NCBI GenBank assembly: GCA_027485855.1
Contig: JAIXQD010000008.1
Location: forward strand, 1 to 64,000
DNA length: 64,000 nucleotides
Direction: 5' to 3'
DNA from: Rickettsiales bacterium
GTDB lineage: Bacteria; Pseudomonadota; Alphaproteobacteria; G027485855
Every line of letters starts with the position of its first letter. Positions within the stretch are counted from its first letter, which is position 1. Positions 1 to 8,390 of this stretch are shown one piece after another. Below the pieces are notes generated by a model. That model did not search any database, was not told the DNA's origin, and worked only from the letters and a program-made list of their open reading frames with translations. Both the position numbers and the translations under genes were made by a program.

Positions 1-186
1 ACCGCGGCGGGTTATTGGATTGTGGCCTCGGGCGGCACCGCCGCGCAAGTTGGCTCGACCCGGTTAGACACAACGACCAACATCACCGCCTATGGCTCGC
101 TTGGTATATCCGGCCGCACGCAGGCTTGCGTGGCCAACCAAGCCGATAACGAATATTACTATTACCAAGTTTTATCTGCTGATTAA
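1..186 (+). CDS. Pilin-like protein, C-terminal end only (cut by window edge)
   Basis: The frame is open from base 1 and stops with TAA at 184-186. Its 61 residues match the C-terminal quarter of the intact gene at 399-1106 almost residue for residue, including the segments TAAGYWIVASGG, RLDTTTNI and GRTQACVANQAD, and the single late cysteine. It is therefore the upstream member of a tandem family. Whether it has a functional start lies outside the window. Confidence 0.75.
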   Translation, partial: TAAGYWIVASGGTAAQVGSTRLDTTTNITAYGSLGISGRTQACVANQADNEYYYYQVLSAD

Positions 187-260
187 TCACCAGAAAAGTT
201 AATAGGTTGTTAACCACGCTATAGCCCTCATTTGCTCAATGCTGGGTTTATTCGTGCAAA

Positions 261-280
261 ATTTTGGCTTTAGCCAAAAT
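261..280. repeat. Perfect 9-bp inverted repeat upstream of the pilin-like gene
   Basis: ATTTTGGCT, two bases, AGCCAAAAT forms a tight hairpin or a twofold binding site in the 212-bp gap between the first two pilin-like genes. No T-run follows on either strand, so it is not a standard terminator. It lies about 120 bp before the start of the intact gene and could be a regulator site; no promoter boxes were clear. Confidence 0.4.
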
Positions 281-398
281 GCAAAGCAATCTTAACCTGT
301 TTGCGGCAGAATATTTACCTAGTACGAATCTTTGTTATCATCTGTATGTTTTATTTTGGTAATCGCTCTCATAAACTCTTACACAAGGAACATAAAAC

Positions 399-1106
399 AT
401 GACTTACGCAACCACAAATCGGGCACAGCGTCCGGCGCTCAGCGCGGGTATCGCTATTGGCCCCATTCTCTTTGTCGTCGCCATTTTAGCCGTGCTGGTG
501 GCAGCTTTAGCCGCAGGCTCGGGTGGCTTCACCGCTTCAACCACGACGGATACAGCGCGCACCAATGCTGCCGCGCTTATTCAGCAGGGTCAAAATATCA
601 TGATGGGCGCACAGCGTATTCTGGGTGGCGGTACAGCCACTGCCGAACAGGTGCGTGGCGTGGGCGTATCAACCACCGATACATCAGGCAACGGTATCTT
701 TACCGCGGCTGGTGGTGGCGTGCCCCCACAAAACCCGCCTGGTGGTTCGGTTGCAGCGAGTGCGGCCTGGGCCATTGGTACGGCTTATCTGGGTGGCGTG
801 GGCGTAACCGGCACACCGGCTGACAACAGCACCAGTGCTACCGCTGCCGGCGCCGACCTTGTGGCTTGGATACAAGTGACCCAAACCACTTGCCAGCAAA
901 TTAATCGTATCCTGACTGGTACGGCCGCTGGTTACTGGATTGTGGCTTCAGGTGGTGGTGCCGCACAGGTTGGTACAGCCCGTTTAGATACAACAACTAA
1001 CATCACCAACTATGGCTCACTCGCAATCGGGGGCCGTACACAAGCCTGCGTTGCTAACCAAGCCGACGCGGTTTATATCTATTACCAACTCCTCAGCGCC
1101 TCATAA
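399..1106 (+). CDS. Pilin-like surface protein with N-terminal membrane helix (intact copy)
   Basis: A 235-residue protein. A short basic leader (residues 1-11) precedes a hydrophobic stretch (about 21-40, GPILFVVAILAVLVAALAAG), then an Ala/Gln-rich helix (about 55-75), a Gly/Thr/Ser-rich body, and two cysteines (165 and 217) spaced as in the disulfide loop of type IV pilins. This layout is pilin-like, but the classical G-F-x(3)-E prepilin site is absent, so the class is inferred. The start is supported by AAGGAA at 385-390. A strong terminator follows at 1130-1161. It is the only one of three tandem copies with a visible intact start. A prepilin-peptidase-like gene lies at 61200-61949. Confidence 0.6.
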   Translation: MTYATTNRAQRPALSAGIAIGPILFVVAILAVLVAALAAGSGGFTASTTTDTARTNAAALIQQGQNIMMGAQRILGGGTATAEQVRGVGVSTTDTSGNGIFTAAGGGVPPQNPPGGSVAASAAWAIGTAYLGGVGVTGTPADNSTSATAAGADLVAWIQVTQTTCQQINRILTGTAAGYWIVASGGGAAQVGTARLDTTTNITNYGSLAIGGRTQACVANQADAVYIYYQLLSAS

Positions 1107-1129
1107 GCGTTTATTTGTTTAGTATTCTT

Positions 1130-1161
1130 AAGGCGGGCAGCCAAAACTGCCCGCCTTTTTT
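1130..1161 (+). terminator. Rho-independent terminator after the pilin-like gene
   Basis: An 11-bp perfect stem (AAGGCGGGCAG / CTGCCCGCCTT) with a six-base loop runs into a T-rich tail, 24 bp after the stop of the intact pilin-like gene. This isolates that gene from the defective copy downstream. Confidence 0.9.
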
Positions 1162-1170
1162 ATTGGTTAC

Positions 1171-1257
1171 GTCGCCTTCGGCAAGATAAACTCTGTTGCC
1201 TTCGGCAAGATAAGACTGGTTGCCTTCGGCAAGATAAGACTGGTTGCCTTCGGCAAC
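1171..1257. repeat. 24-bp tandem repeat with GCCTTCGGC palindrome, 3.6 copies
   Basis: Units begin at 1171, 1195, 1219 and 1243. Units two and three are identical (GTTGCCTTCGGCAAGATAAG plus ACTG); the first differs at a few bases and the last is cut after 15 bases. The last copy, GTTGCCTTCGGCAAC, is a perfect hairpin with a TTC loop. It lies between the terminator of the intact pilin-like gene and the defective copy. There are no spacers, so it is not a CRISPR array. Confidence 0.85.
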
Positions 1258-1343
1258 GTGACACCCTTCACGGGTACGTAAAAATAATTAACCCATCTAA
1301 GGTAATATATTTTTATAATAACTATTTATGGGCGATGTCGAAC

Positions 1344-2095
1344 ATGGCTGACGCAAGCTGCAATTGGTCACACACTCATAGAGCACTGCTTTCGGGGGCA
1401 CAGCGTTCGGGGGCACAGCGTCCGCAGCTCAGCGCGGGTATCGCTATTGGCCCATTCTGTTTGTTGTGGCCATTTTAGCTGTGCTGGTAGCGGCTTTATC
1501 TGCAGGCTCGGGTGGCTTTACTGCTTCAACCACAACCGATACTGCGCGCACCAATGCTGCGGCGATTATTCAGCAAGGTCAAAATATCTTGCTGGGCGCA
1601 CAACGTATTTTAGGGAGCGGCACCGCCACTGCCGAACAAATTCGTGCTGTTGGTATATCGACCACCGATACATCAGGGAATGGTATCTTTACCGCAGCTG
1701 GTGGTGGCGTGCCGCCACAAAACCCGCCTGCGGGCGCTACACCAGCTGGGGTGCTTTGGGGGCCAGCAACCGCCTATCTTGGTGGAATTGGTGCTAATGG
1801 CACACCCGCTGATGTTACAACCAGCGCTGCAGCAACTGGCGCCGATCTCATCGTGGGGATACAGGTTACACAAGCCACTTGCCAGCAAATCAACCGTATC
1901 TTGACCGGTACGGCTGCCGGCTACTGGATTGTATCTTCAGCTGGCACAGCAACTCAGGTGAGTGCATCCCGCCTAGATACCACGACCAATATCAGTAATT
2001 ATGGCTCGCTACCCATATCTGGTCGCACGCAAGGTTGTGTTGCCAACCAAGCCGACAATTTTTACGGCTATTTTCAGCTTATTGTTGGTTCGTAA
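1344..2095 (+). pseudogene. Pilin-like gene copy, frameshifted and with a foreign 5' end
   Basis: From about 1411 the sequence closely follows the intact copy at 399-1106, but GGCCCC of that gene is GGCCC here (around 1449-1453). The one-base loss breaks the frame inside the membrane helix. A frame from ATG 1344 runs MADASCNW... and reaches a TAG 27 bp after the lesion; the rest (209 residues) can only begin at GTG 1466, without most of the leader and with no ribosome site. Upstream of 1411 there is no similarity to the intact gene, and a 15-bp duplication (TTCGGGGGCACAGCG, twice) sits at 1391-1420. The body is otherwise well conserved, with a variable central stretch. It is either a recent pseudogene or a silent donor copy. 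Confidence 0.75.
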
Positions 2096-2105
2096 TTTAC
2101 CAATA

Positions 2106-2966
2106 TTACGGATTGCAAACCTGGCAATAACCGGGGTCGGCCATGTGCAACCCATGCGCGGGCGAGTGATGCTGCTGAAAACCACAGCCACCACAGCCAT
2201 GCACCACAGCACTGCTTAAAATAGTGGGTGTGTTACAAGCCGCACAAGGCAAACCGGGCTCAATGGCCAAGGGGCCAAAACCAGGTGAATCACAAGCGGG
2301 GCATGGCTGCGCCAAACGCCAAGCCAGCTTACGCGCCAAGCGCCGAATAATCGCCATGCGCCGCGGGTTAAAATGCGCGCGCATATCTGTTTCAATAACG
2401 GCCATACCGTCACCGCTGGCTCGCGCTGCGGCATAAATTGCTGTTTCAAGCAAATGCGGATCGGTGATGCCTTTACGCACCGGATGCAGCCCCGGCTGCT
2501 GACTGCGCACAATTAACGCATGCGACGGAAAACGCACCCGCTGCAAAAAGCTCAGCACGTCGGCCGTTAAACTACGCGCCGCAATGCTGCTATAGTTGGT
2601 GTTGCTGGTCACCACACTTTCGCACACCATTTGGTTTTTTTCTTGGTCGAGCCAAACCAGATATTCATGCTGCACGGGCAGCCATGGCAAATGCGGGTGC
2701 GGACCAAAGCTGGCCTCGCTGGCCAAACCATAGCGCAAACCCGAGCGCGACAGGCCCAAGCGCGCCTTACGCATGGCGGTTTCGAGCGGCGGATAAATGC
2801 GCGGCTTCTCGCCGGTAAAACTGCCCAATTGGTCGGTATCGATGCCCACCGGCAAAACCAGCTCGGCCGACAAAATTTGCTCAAACGGACGCGCAATAGC
2901 CTGCTCTTTTCCATGCATTGTAGTCAGGGCGAATTTTTGGCCAGAAAGCGACTGCGCTAAGCTCAT
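2106..2966 (-). CDS. DUF6671-like protein with C-terminal cysteine pairs
   Basis: A 286-residue protein whose core carries a pattern I recall for the DUF6671 family: HGKEQAIARPF, then GIDTDQLGSFTGE, then GLASEASFGPHPHLPW. The C-terminal 70 residues hold CPAC, CAAC, CGGC and CQVC pairs, which look like zinc ribbons. ATG 2966 is preferred; a longer frame exists only from TTG 3014. No activity is known to me. It converges with the pilin-like copy, with a gap of 10 bp, and ends in proline. Confidence 0.6.
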   Translation of the reverse strand: MSLAQSLSGQKFALTTMHGKEQAIARPFEQILSAELVLPVGIDTDQLGSFTGEKPRIYPPLETAMRKARLGLSRSGLRYGLASEASFGPHPHLPWLPVQHEYLVWLDQEKNQMVCESVVTSNTNYSSIAARSLTADVLSFLQRVRFPSHALIVRSQQPGLHPVRKGITDPHLLETAIYAAARASGDGMAVIETDMRAHFNPRRMAIIRRLARKLAWRLAQPCPACDSPGFGPLAIEPGLPCAACNTPTILSSAVVHGCGGCGFQQHHSPAHGLHMADPGYCQVCNP

Positions 2967-3043
2967 GCATAAAATGTATCGGAAAGGCGACAATTTTTTA
3001 TTAATTTTACTCAATAATGGATTAAGGGGCCCAGTCCGATATT

Positions 3044-3433
3044 TTAGCCCAGCCTAAATGCGGTCAATTGCCCGCCTTGTTGCGCCGCCAAATGCGGGGG
3101 CACGCCATCATGGTTTGGGTTATGGGCGGCATATTGCTCGGGCATAGATTGTAGCAGCGCCTCTTTTTGCCCAAGCCCAACCGACCTTACCAACAGCCAT
3201 AGCTGGTCTTCGGCGGCGTTTTTACTGGGCGCAACAGCGGCCATTGAAAAATGATAGCCATTAAACACTGCGGCCACTGCTGGCCATGTTGCCACAAACT
3301 CACCTTTAGGGTTTTGCGCAACCGCAGGGGCCGACACATTCATTTGTGCCGCTAAAGCCGCCAATGCTTGTGCGGCATTTTGCTGTACTGGTAACGCCAG
3401 CAGTATGGGTGATTTTTGTTTGGAGCAACTCAT
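3044..3433 (-). CDS. Uncharacterised 129-residue protein
   Basis: Not recognised. It is Ala/Gln-rich in the first half and has no signal peptide or membrane segment. Residues 60-95 (FNGYHFSMAAVAPSKNAAED) loosely recall the second half of a double-stranded-RNA-binding fold, where a basic turn precedes an Ala-rich helix; this is a weak impression only. It starts 8 bp after the stop of the 118-residue gene upstream, so the two are probably co-transcribed. Confidence 0.55.
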   Translation of the reverse strand: MSCSKQKSPILLALPVQQNAAQALAALAAQMNVSAPAVAQNPKGEFVATWPAVAAVFNGYHFSMAAVAPSKNAAEDQLWLLVRSVGLGQKEALLQSMPEQYAAHNPNHDGVPPHLAAQQGGQLTAFRLG

Positions 3434-3441
3434 AAAAACGC

Positions 3442-3798
3442 TTAACCGATGAACGGCACATATTGATGATGATTGCGACCTAAATCATGTATCAAATAAT
3501 GCGTGGCGCGGTTGCCGATAATTTGTGCGTCGGCGGCAAATAAATTATCGGCATAATTGGTAATGGCTTCTTTAGCGGTGGCGCCATAACCGGTGCGATA
3601 ATCCCCAATAGGGCCAGACATTAAAAACAGATTAGACAGCATGCAGTAAAACTGCCCCTTATTGCGACCCTCACTTTGACCAATTTCAATGGTGCCAACG
3701 GCAGGATAGGCCGCACATAAATGGCTGATGGCATGTTGCGGGCTGGTTGTGGCCACAAGGTTACGATAAAACTCGCGGTCGATAGCATCTGTGCGCAT
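3442..3798 (-). CDS. Uncharacterised 118-residue protein
   Basis: Not recognised. It is a soluble, mixed-composition protein with the stretch GYGATAKEAITNYADNLF near residue 80, of the same general shape as the APSKNAAED stretch in the next gene, so the two may be distant relatives. The ATG at 3798 follows AGGAG with a short gap. It is the first gene of a likely two-gene leftward unit. Confidence 0.55.
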   Translation of the reverse strand: MRTDAIDREFYRNLVATTSPQHAISHLCAAYPAVGTIEIGQSEGRNKGQFYCMLSNLFLMSGPIGDYRTGYGATAKEAITNYADNLFAADAQIIGNRATHYLIHDLGRNHHQYVPFIG

Positions 3799-3881
3799 AG
3801 GAGGCTCCTGTATTTCGCCATCAATTTATACAGGGCCAAACATGAAAGTAAAAATTAAAAGAGCCCCCAACGGCGAAACCG

Positions 3882-4544
3882 TTAAAAGAACCAAGTGACG
3901 AGATGCGCCAAGCCCGAGTAAAATAAAATGGCATAAGCAACCGCAATCAGGCCAAAGAATATTCCGCTAATAATAAGCGCGCCATCGCGCTCAATCAGGC
4001 CAAGCGCAATTAAAGTCAACGCCATTGACGGAAAAAAATTACCAAACAAAATCGGCAAGGCCAAAACTACACTAAACACCAAACAAATCATGCCCAAGGG
4101 CCGCTCAAGCCGTGGGTCGGATAAAATCAGCCAGCGCGGGGTCATGAAACGACCATAGCGGTTGAGGTAATCTTTGGTTTTGCCCACCACCAGCACCAAA
4201 GTTTCGCGCTTGAAGCTGGCCCCGCCAATACGCGCCGGAAACCATGGCTTAGGCAAGCCCAGTAGCATTTGCAGCGAGATAAAGATCAGCGGCACACCCA
4301 ATAAGGTGGACATGCCCGGAATATGCGCAATCAGCAAATTCGCCAAAGCAAAAATAAACATGCTGGCACCAAAAGCCCGATTACCCAAAGCGGCGGCAAG
4401 TTCGCTCAGGCTGACGCGCTCAGTGTGGCAGGTTTTTAGATATTCATCGAGCAGCTCGGCCGCGCGCGGGCCCCTTGGCGCTCTGGGGCCTTTTGCCTTG
4501 CCTTGCTTTTTTTCTGTGGGGGCTTGTATGGGTAAATTTTCCAT
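3882..4544 (-). CDS. ExoD family membrane protein
   Basis: A 220-residue protein with a basic, Pro/Lys-rich N-terminus (1-30), then a cytoplasmic segment (SLSELAAALGNRAFG) that is typical of the ExoD family, and about four to five hydrophobic helices, including FIFALANLLIAHIPGMSTLL and the last helix near the C-terminus. ExoD of Sinorhizobium is linked to exopolysaccharide production and alkali tolerance; the biochemical role is unknown. It stands alone between uncharacterised genes. Confidence 0.8.
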   Translation of the reverse strand: MENLPIQAPTEKKQGKAKGPRAPRGPRAAELLDEYLKTCHTERVSLSELAAALGNRAFGASMFIFALANLLIAHIPGMSTLLGVPLIFISLQMLLGLPKPWFPARIGGASFKRETLVLVVGKTKDYLNRYGRFMTPRWLILSDPRLERPLGMICLVFSVVLALPILFGNFFPSMALTLIALGLIERDGALIISGIFFGLIAVAYAILFYSGLAHLVTWFF

Positions 4545-4580
4545 TTAACCAGTGTGCCGCAGTTTACCGTGGCTGTCTAG

Positions 4581-5429
4581 CTAGAGGGCGAGCGCACGAC
4601 CACGTAAATATGCGCCAATATTGCTCGAGATCTTTATGGCCCGCCCACCATAAGCATGGCTCTTGGCGCGCCCACCTTGCCTGACAAGCTCAAACGGTTG
4701 GTAAGGCACAAGGCGCTCAGAGTCATCACAAACACCTAAAGTTTGCGCCATAAATAAAAAATCTTCATGCGGTTTTATGGGCTGCGGTAAAAAATCATAA
4801 CTGCCGAAAGGCCGCAAACCCAAGGGCGGCGCGACAATATCTATAGCTGTACGGCTTTTCATGAATGAGCCATCGCTCACCCAAGGCCGCACTATCAGCG
4901 CATCTGTTAAAATGCGGCGCTGTGGAGCATTGGCTGAAAGAGCCAACCCCGTCAAAACCGTATAAAGCGCCCGACCCGCGGCGGCATAATCAAGCAGCAC
5001 GGTGCGCTCTTGCGCTTCGGTGTATTTGTCGCAGATATTTTTTGCTGATACGCCAAACTCGGCCATGTAATTAACAAAATGCGGGGAACGCATCCGTGCC
5101 AAGGTTCTGTTTGAAAGCTTAAGTTTTATACGGTTATTTTTGGGCAACCGAATTTCTGGCCGATCAATGGCGCGGGCGCGTGACAGTGGCAGATAAGTAA
5201 AGCGCACAGCCGATTTTACCGGCCGGCCATTTAAAGCACAAAGATTCTGCTGCATTTGCGCTGTTTGCGCCACCCAGCTGGGTGTTTGGCCAATAACGAC
5301 ATAATGGGTGGGTGTGGCGACATCAAGCAGGTTTTCTGCCCAGGCGCTTAACGCGCCAAGGCAATGTTGATTTTTTGACCAATGGCTTGCACAAAGCTCT
5401 GACATGCGCTCATTATACCCCATGCCCAT
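4581..5429 (-). CDS. Uncharacterised 282-residue protein
   Basis: Not recognised. It is a soluble protein with no signal peptide or membrane segment. An early segment (YVVIGQTPSWVAQTAQM, about residues 43-59) resembles a beta-strand followed by a glycine turn and helix, as in nucleotide-binding folds, but no diagnostic motif follows. The middle is basic (KNNRIKLKLSNRTLARMR). It is divergent from the GT41 gene with 17 bp between starts, so their promoters must overlap with coding sequence or each other. Confidence 0.55.
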   Translation of the reverse strand: MGMGYNERMSELCASHWSKNQHCLGALSAWAENLLDVATPTHYVVIGQTPSWVAQTAQMQQNLCALNGRPVKSAVRFTYLPLSRARAIDRPEIRLPKNNRIKLKLSNRTLARMRSPHFVNYMAEFGVSAKNICDKYTEAQERTVLLDYAAAGRALYTVLTGLALSANAPQRRILTDALIVRPWVSDGSFMKSRTAIDIVAPPLGLRPFGSYDFLPQPIKPHEDFLFMAQTLGVCDDSERLVPYQPFELVRQGGRAKSHAYGGRAIKISSNIGAYLRGRALAL

Positions 5430-5446
5430 GCAACTAAAGGCTTTTT

Positions 5447-7156
5447 ATGCACAGTGCCGCGGATAATTATCAGAAAGGCCAAATTTTATTGCAAAATGGG
5501 CAGGCACAAGCCGCGCTCGATTTGGCGCAAACAGCGCTTAAAACATATCCGGGTCAGCCTTTTTTGCTGTTGCTGGCAGGCTTAGCCGCACAGCAAATGG
5601 GCGAGCAAGCACAAGCACTTAAATATTTAACGCTGGCCTGCAAACGCGCCCCGCAAAATGCCGGCTTTTGGCAAAATCTGGCGCAGCAGCAATGGCACAT
5701 GGGCGCTGCTGCTGCCGCACAACAAAGCGCACAAACTTGGCAAAGCTTACAGCCACAGCATCCGGCAGCGGCCGCGCTTTTGGCCGAATGCGCCCAAGCA
5801 CAAAAAAACTGGCGCACGGCTTTGCAGCATTGGCAGCACGCGGCAGAGCTGGCCCCACAACAGGCCCCACAACAAGCCGAGTATGTCAGCAACGCCACGC
5901 TTTTGGCGCGGCAATTATGCGATTGGTCGCAGCCTTTGCCGCCTTGGTCTTATTTAACCCCAGGTGCTTGCGTGCAGCTCGGGGCACCACCTGCGATTGC
6001 CCGTGCGCAAGCCGAACGCTATGTGGCACAGCTTTTTCCAAAATTGCCGCCAGCGCCAAAGCTTAATAAAAATGGGGGCAAGATAAAAATTGCCTATCTC
6101 TCGGCCGATTGGCACGAGCACGCCACCGCCTATCTTATGGCTGAGTTATTTGAGCTGCATAACCACACGCTGTTTGATGTAACGGTGTTATCGCTGGGCC
6201 CTGACGACCGCTCGGCCATTCGTGCGCGCATAAAAAACAGCAGCCGCTTTATCGACCTTGCCGGCTTACCGCTGCCCGCACAAATTGCATCTGTGCGCGA
6301 TTTAGCGGCAGATATTATTATCGACCTAAAAGGCCACACAAAAGGGCAAAACTGGGCGCTGCTGGCCGCGCGCCTCGCTCCCATACAAATTCACTGGCTG
6401 GGTTTTCCGGGCAGTTTGGGTGCGCCCTTTATCGATTATCTGGTGGGCGATGCTGTGGTTACGCCCGCCACCCACGAGCATTATTATCAGGAAAAAATTC
6501 TGCGCCTGCCCTGCTATCAAATCAATGACCGCAAGCGGCCACGCCCCACAACCAAGCCCAGCCGGCAGCAATTTAACCTGCCCGAAGATGCGGTGGTGCT
6601 GGCCAGCTTTAACCAACCCACCAAACTGACGCCCGAAATATTTGCCCTTTGGCTTAAGCTTTTGGCGCAAAACCCCCAAACGGTTTTATGGCAATATGCG
6701 CCACTGCCCGATACACAAAATAATCTTAGGGCCGCGGCCCAAGCACAAGGCATTGCAAGCCACCGGCTTATTTTTGCGGCCAATGCGCCGCTTGAAACGC
6801 ATCTTAGCCGCTATTTGCTGGCTGATTTGGTGTTGGACAGCTTCCCCTATACGGGGCACACCACTTGCAGCGATGCACTCTGGATGGGCGCACCCATAAT
6901 AACCCTTGCAGGCGAGAGCTTTGCCAGCTTGGTGGCCGCAAGCCTGTTGCAGCAAGCAGGCTTGCCGCACTACATCACCCACAACACAAACGACTATATG
7001 AGCTTAATTACCAAACTTATACAAAACCCCCAAAGCCGAGAGCAAGCCCGTGCCGAATTTGCCAAAGCTTGGCAAAGCCCATTATTTGACACACCACGGC
7101 TGGTGCAAGATTGGGAGAATGCACTGCAGCATACCTATGCGAAGCATAGTAGTTAG
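5447..7156 (+). CDS. TPR-containing O-GlcNAc-transferase-like glycosyltransferase (GT41)
   Basis: A 569-residue protein. Residues 1-180 form tetratricopeptide-like helices rich in Ala, Gln and Leu. The rest is an OGT/SPINDLY-type catalytic region: IAYLSADWHEHATAYLM opens the first Rossmann half; DLKGHTKG and HWLGFPGSLGAPFIDYLVGD follow; the second half has ASFNQPTKLTPEIF and LDSFPYTGHTTCSDALWMG, the usual nucleotide-sugar site. Family members transfer a sugar from UDP-sugar to Ser/Thr of proteins; bacterial ones often modify flagellin or adhesins. The acceptor here is unknown. Four small genes follow on the same strand. Confidence 0.88.
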   Translation: MHSAADNYQKGQILLQNGQAQAALDLAQTALKTYPGQPFLLLLAGLAAQQMGEQAQALKYLTLACKRAPQNAGFWQNLAQQQWHMGAAAAAQQSAQTWQSLQPQHPAAAALLAECAQAQKNWRTALQHWQHAAELAPQQAPQQAEYVSNATLLARQLCDWSQPLPPWSYLTPGACVQLGAPPAIARAQAERYVAQLFPKLPPAPKLNKNGGKIKIAYLSADWHEHATAYLMAELFELHNHTLFDVTVLSLGPDDRSAIRARIKNSSRFIDLAGLPLPAQIASVRDLAADIIIDLKGHTKGQNWALLAARLAPIQIHWLGFPGSLGAPFIDYLVGDAVVTPATHEHYYQEKILRLPCYQINDRKRPRPTTKPSRQQFNLPEDAVVLASFNQPTKLTPEIFALWLKLLAQNPQTVLWQYAPLPDTQNNLRAAAQAQGIASHRLIFAANAPLETHLSRYLLADLVLDSFPYTGHTTCSDALWMGAPIITLAGESFASLVAASLLQQAGLPHYITHNTNDYMSLITKLIQNPQSREQARAEFAKAWQSPLFDTPRLVQDWENALQHTYAKHSS

Positions 7157-7199
7157 CAACAACTTGCCCAAACCGGCCAAGCTGTTCTATAAAACAACT

Positions 7200-7766
7200 A
7201 TGATTATGCTCAATGTCAGCGAGCCGATACCTTTCGGCACAGCCTATGCCAAATTACACCTGCCCGCCGCGGATGGGATAAATTATGGGCTAGAGTGGCA
7301 AATTTTTTGCGGCAAAGAAATCACCCAAAAACATGGCATGGCTTTTCTTGAGGGCGAGACGCTTAATCGGGCGCGCAGTTTTTTTGTAACGCAAGATACC
7401 AGTTTTGTGGTTGGCCTGTTTAGCGACTCTGCCTTGGCCCAAGCCAATGCGCTTGAAAAACTTTTAACCGATATTCGCCAGTATAATGCGCATAGCGCCG
7501 CACCCATTCGTAGTCATGGCAGCAGACCCGCGCTGTTGCTTGAGCAAAGCGGCGGGCGCGGCATTAAAGTTTTTTTGCATAGCCGCCTGCCGCTCACGGC
7601 ACGGCTAGAATCTTTCACCCATACTAAAGAAATAAATTGCACCGAGCGGCGTTTCTTTGGCCTTTCCGCGCCAGACCCACGCTATTTGCCACAACCACAA
7701 CCTGTTACTCCGGCCTATCAGGGCAGCAAACAGCCCGCCTTACCCAGCAACACACCAACGCCATAA
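7200..7766 (+). CDS. Uncharacterised protein, first of four tandem relatives
   Basis: A 188-residue soluble protein with no recognised domain. Near residue 83-95 it has EKLLTDIRQYNAHS, which matches the positions LL-AIRQ-NAQ in the three genes that follow. The C-terminus is Pro/Gln-rich and ends TPTP. The start is uncertain: ATG 7200 (followed closely by ATG 7206) is taken, but the frame is open further back into the end of the glycosyltransferase gene. It is 27 bp from the next gene. Confidence 0.6.
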   Translation: MIMLNVSEPIPFGTAYAKLHLPAADGINYGLEWQIFCGKEITQKHGMAFLEGETLNRARSFFVTQDTSFVVGLFSDSALAQANALEKLLTDIRQYNAHSAAPIRSHGSRPALLLEQSGGRGIKVFLHSRLPLTARLESFTHTKEINCTERRFFGLSAPDPRYLPQPQPVTPAYQGSKQPALPSNTPTP

Positions 7767-7793
7767 TTTTATCACCGCATTTTTGGGGCGCAC

Positions 7794-8390
7794 ATGATTG
7801 ACCACACTTATGGCACACGCGTGCATGGCTCTTATCGCGATGCGAGCGGACAATTTCAAGTAACCTTTGCTTTGCTGCTGCTGCCCAAAACCACGAGCGG
7901 ACTTTTGGCGAAGGCACGTCCGCACATGGCCATTGATGAAGAAATGGAGCGTCTGGCCAAGCTCGCCATGCATGAGGTTTTTACCGCCGATTGTCTGGCG
8001 CTTAATGCGTCATCCCCTGGTGCGGCGCTGGTGGTGGGCTCGGCCCGCGAGCAAGCGAAAGAGCGCCTCCTTGGCCGCATTCGCCGTTTTAATAAGCGCC
8101 ACCAAGCTTGGATTATCAGCACCCCTACTCAACAGGCTGTGCGCCTGAGGTTTGATTATGGGCTTGGCGCCATCATTGATTATCAAACGCCACAACCTTT
8201 TGCGGCAAGGCTTGTGCCGCTGCATCTGCCACTTAATTATGGCGGGCTTACCAGCTTCAATGATGTTTTCCATGATTTTCCAAGCCAGTTTTATATCTCG
8301 AGCTTTCCGGCCGAAACGCAAGCCGCACTTAAAGCCACCTTAGCCACGCCACCACTAAAAACCACAAAACCAACAGGGCCAAAACCGTGA
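7794..8390 (+). CDS. Uncharacterised protein, second of four tandem relatives
   Basis: A 198-residue soluble protein. It begins with beta-rich sequence (GQFQVTFALLLLPK), then a helix-rich middle with ERLLGRIRRFNKRHQ near residue 95-108 that aligns with the motif of its neighbours, then a second beta-rich half. The C-terminus is Lys/Pro-rich and ends PKP. Its TGA overlaps the GTG start of the next gene (GTGA at 8387-8390), which suggests coupled translation. Confidence 0.65.
   Translation: MIDHTYGTRVHGSYRDASGQFQVTFALLLLPKTTSGLLAKARPHMAIDEEMERLAKLAMHEVFTADCLALNASSPGAALVVGSAREQAKERLLGRIRRFNKRHQAWIISTPTQQAVRLRFDYGLGAIIDYQTPQPFAARLVPLHLPLNYGGLTSFNDVFHDFPSQFYISSFPAETQAALKATLATPPLKTTKPTGPKP

Noticed and set aside
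332..823. 163-residue frame overlapping the pilin-like gene
   Set aside because: It is an Arg/Trp/Tyr/His-rich frame-shifted reading of the pilin-like gene with no ribosome site.
1171..1257. Short regularly spaced repeats as a CRISPR array
   Set aside because: The units are directly adjacent with no spacers, and no cas gene is in the window.
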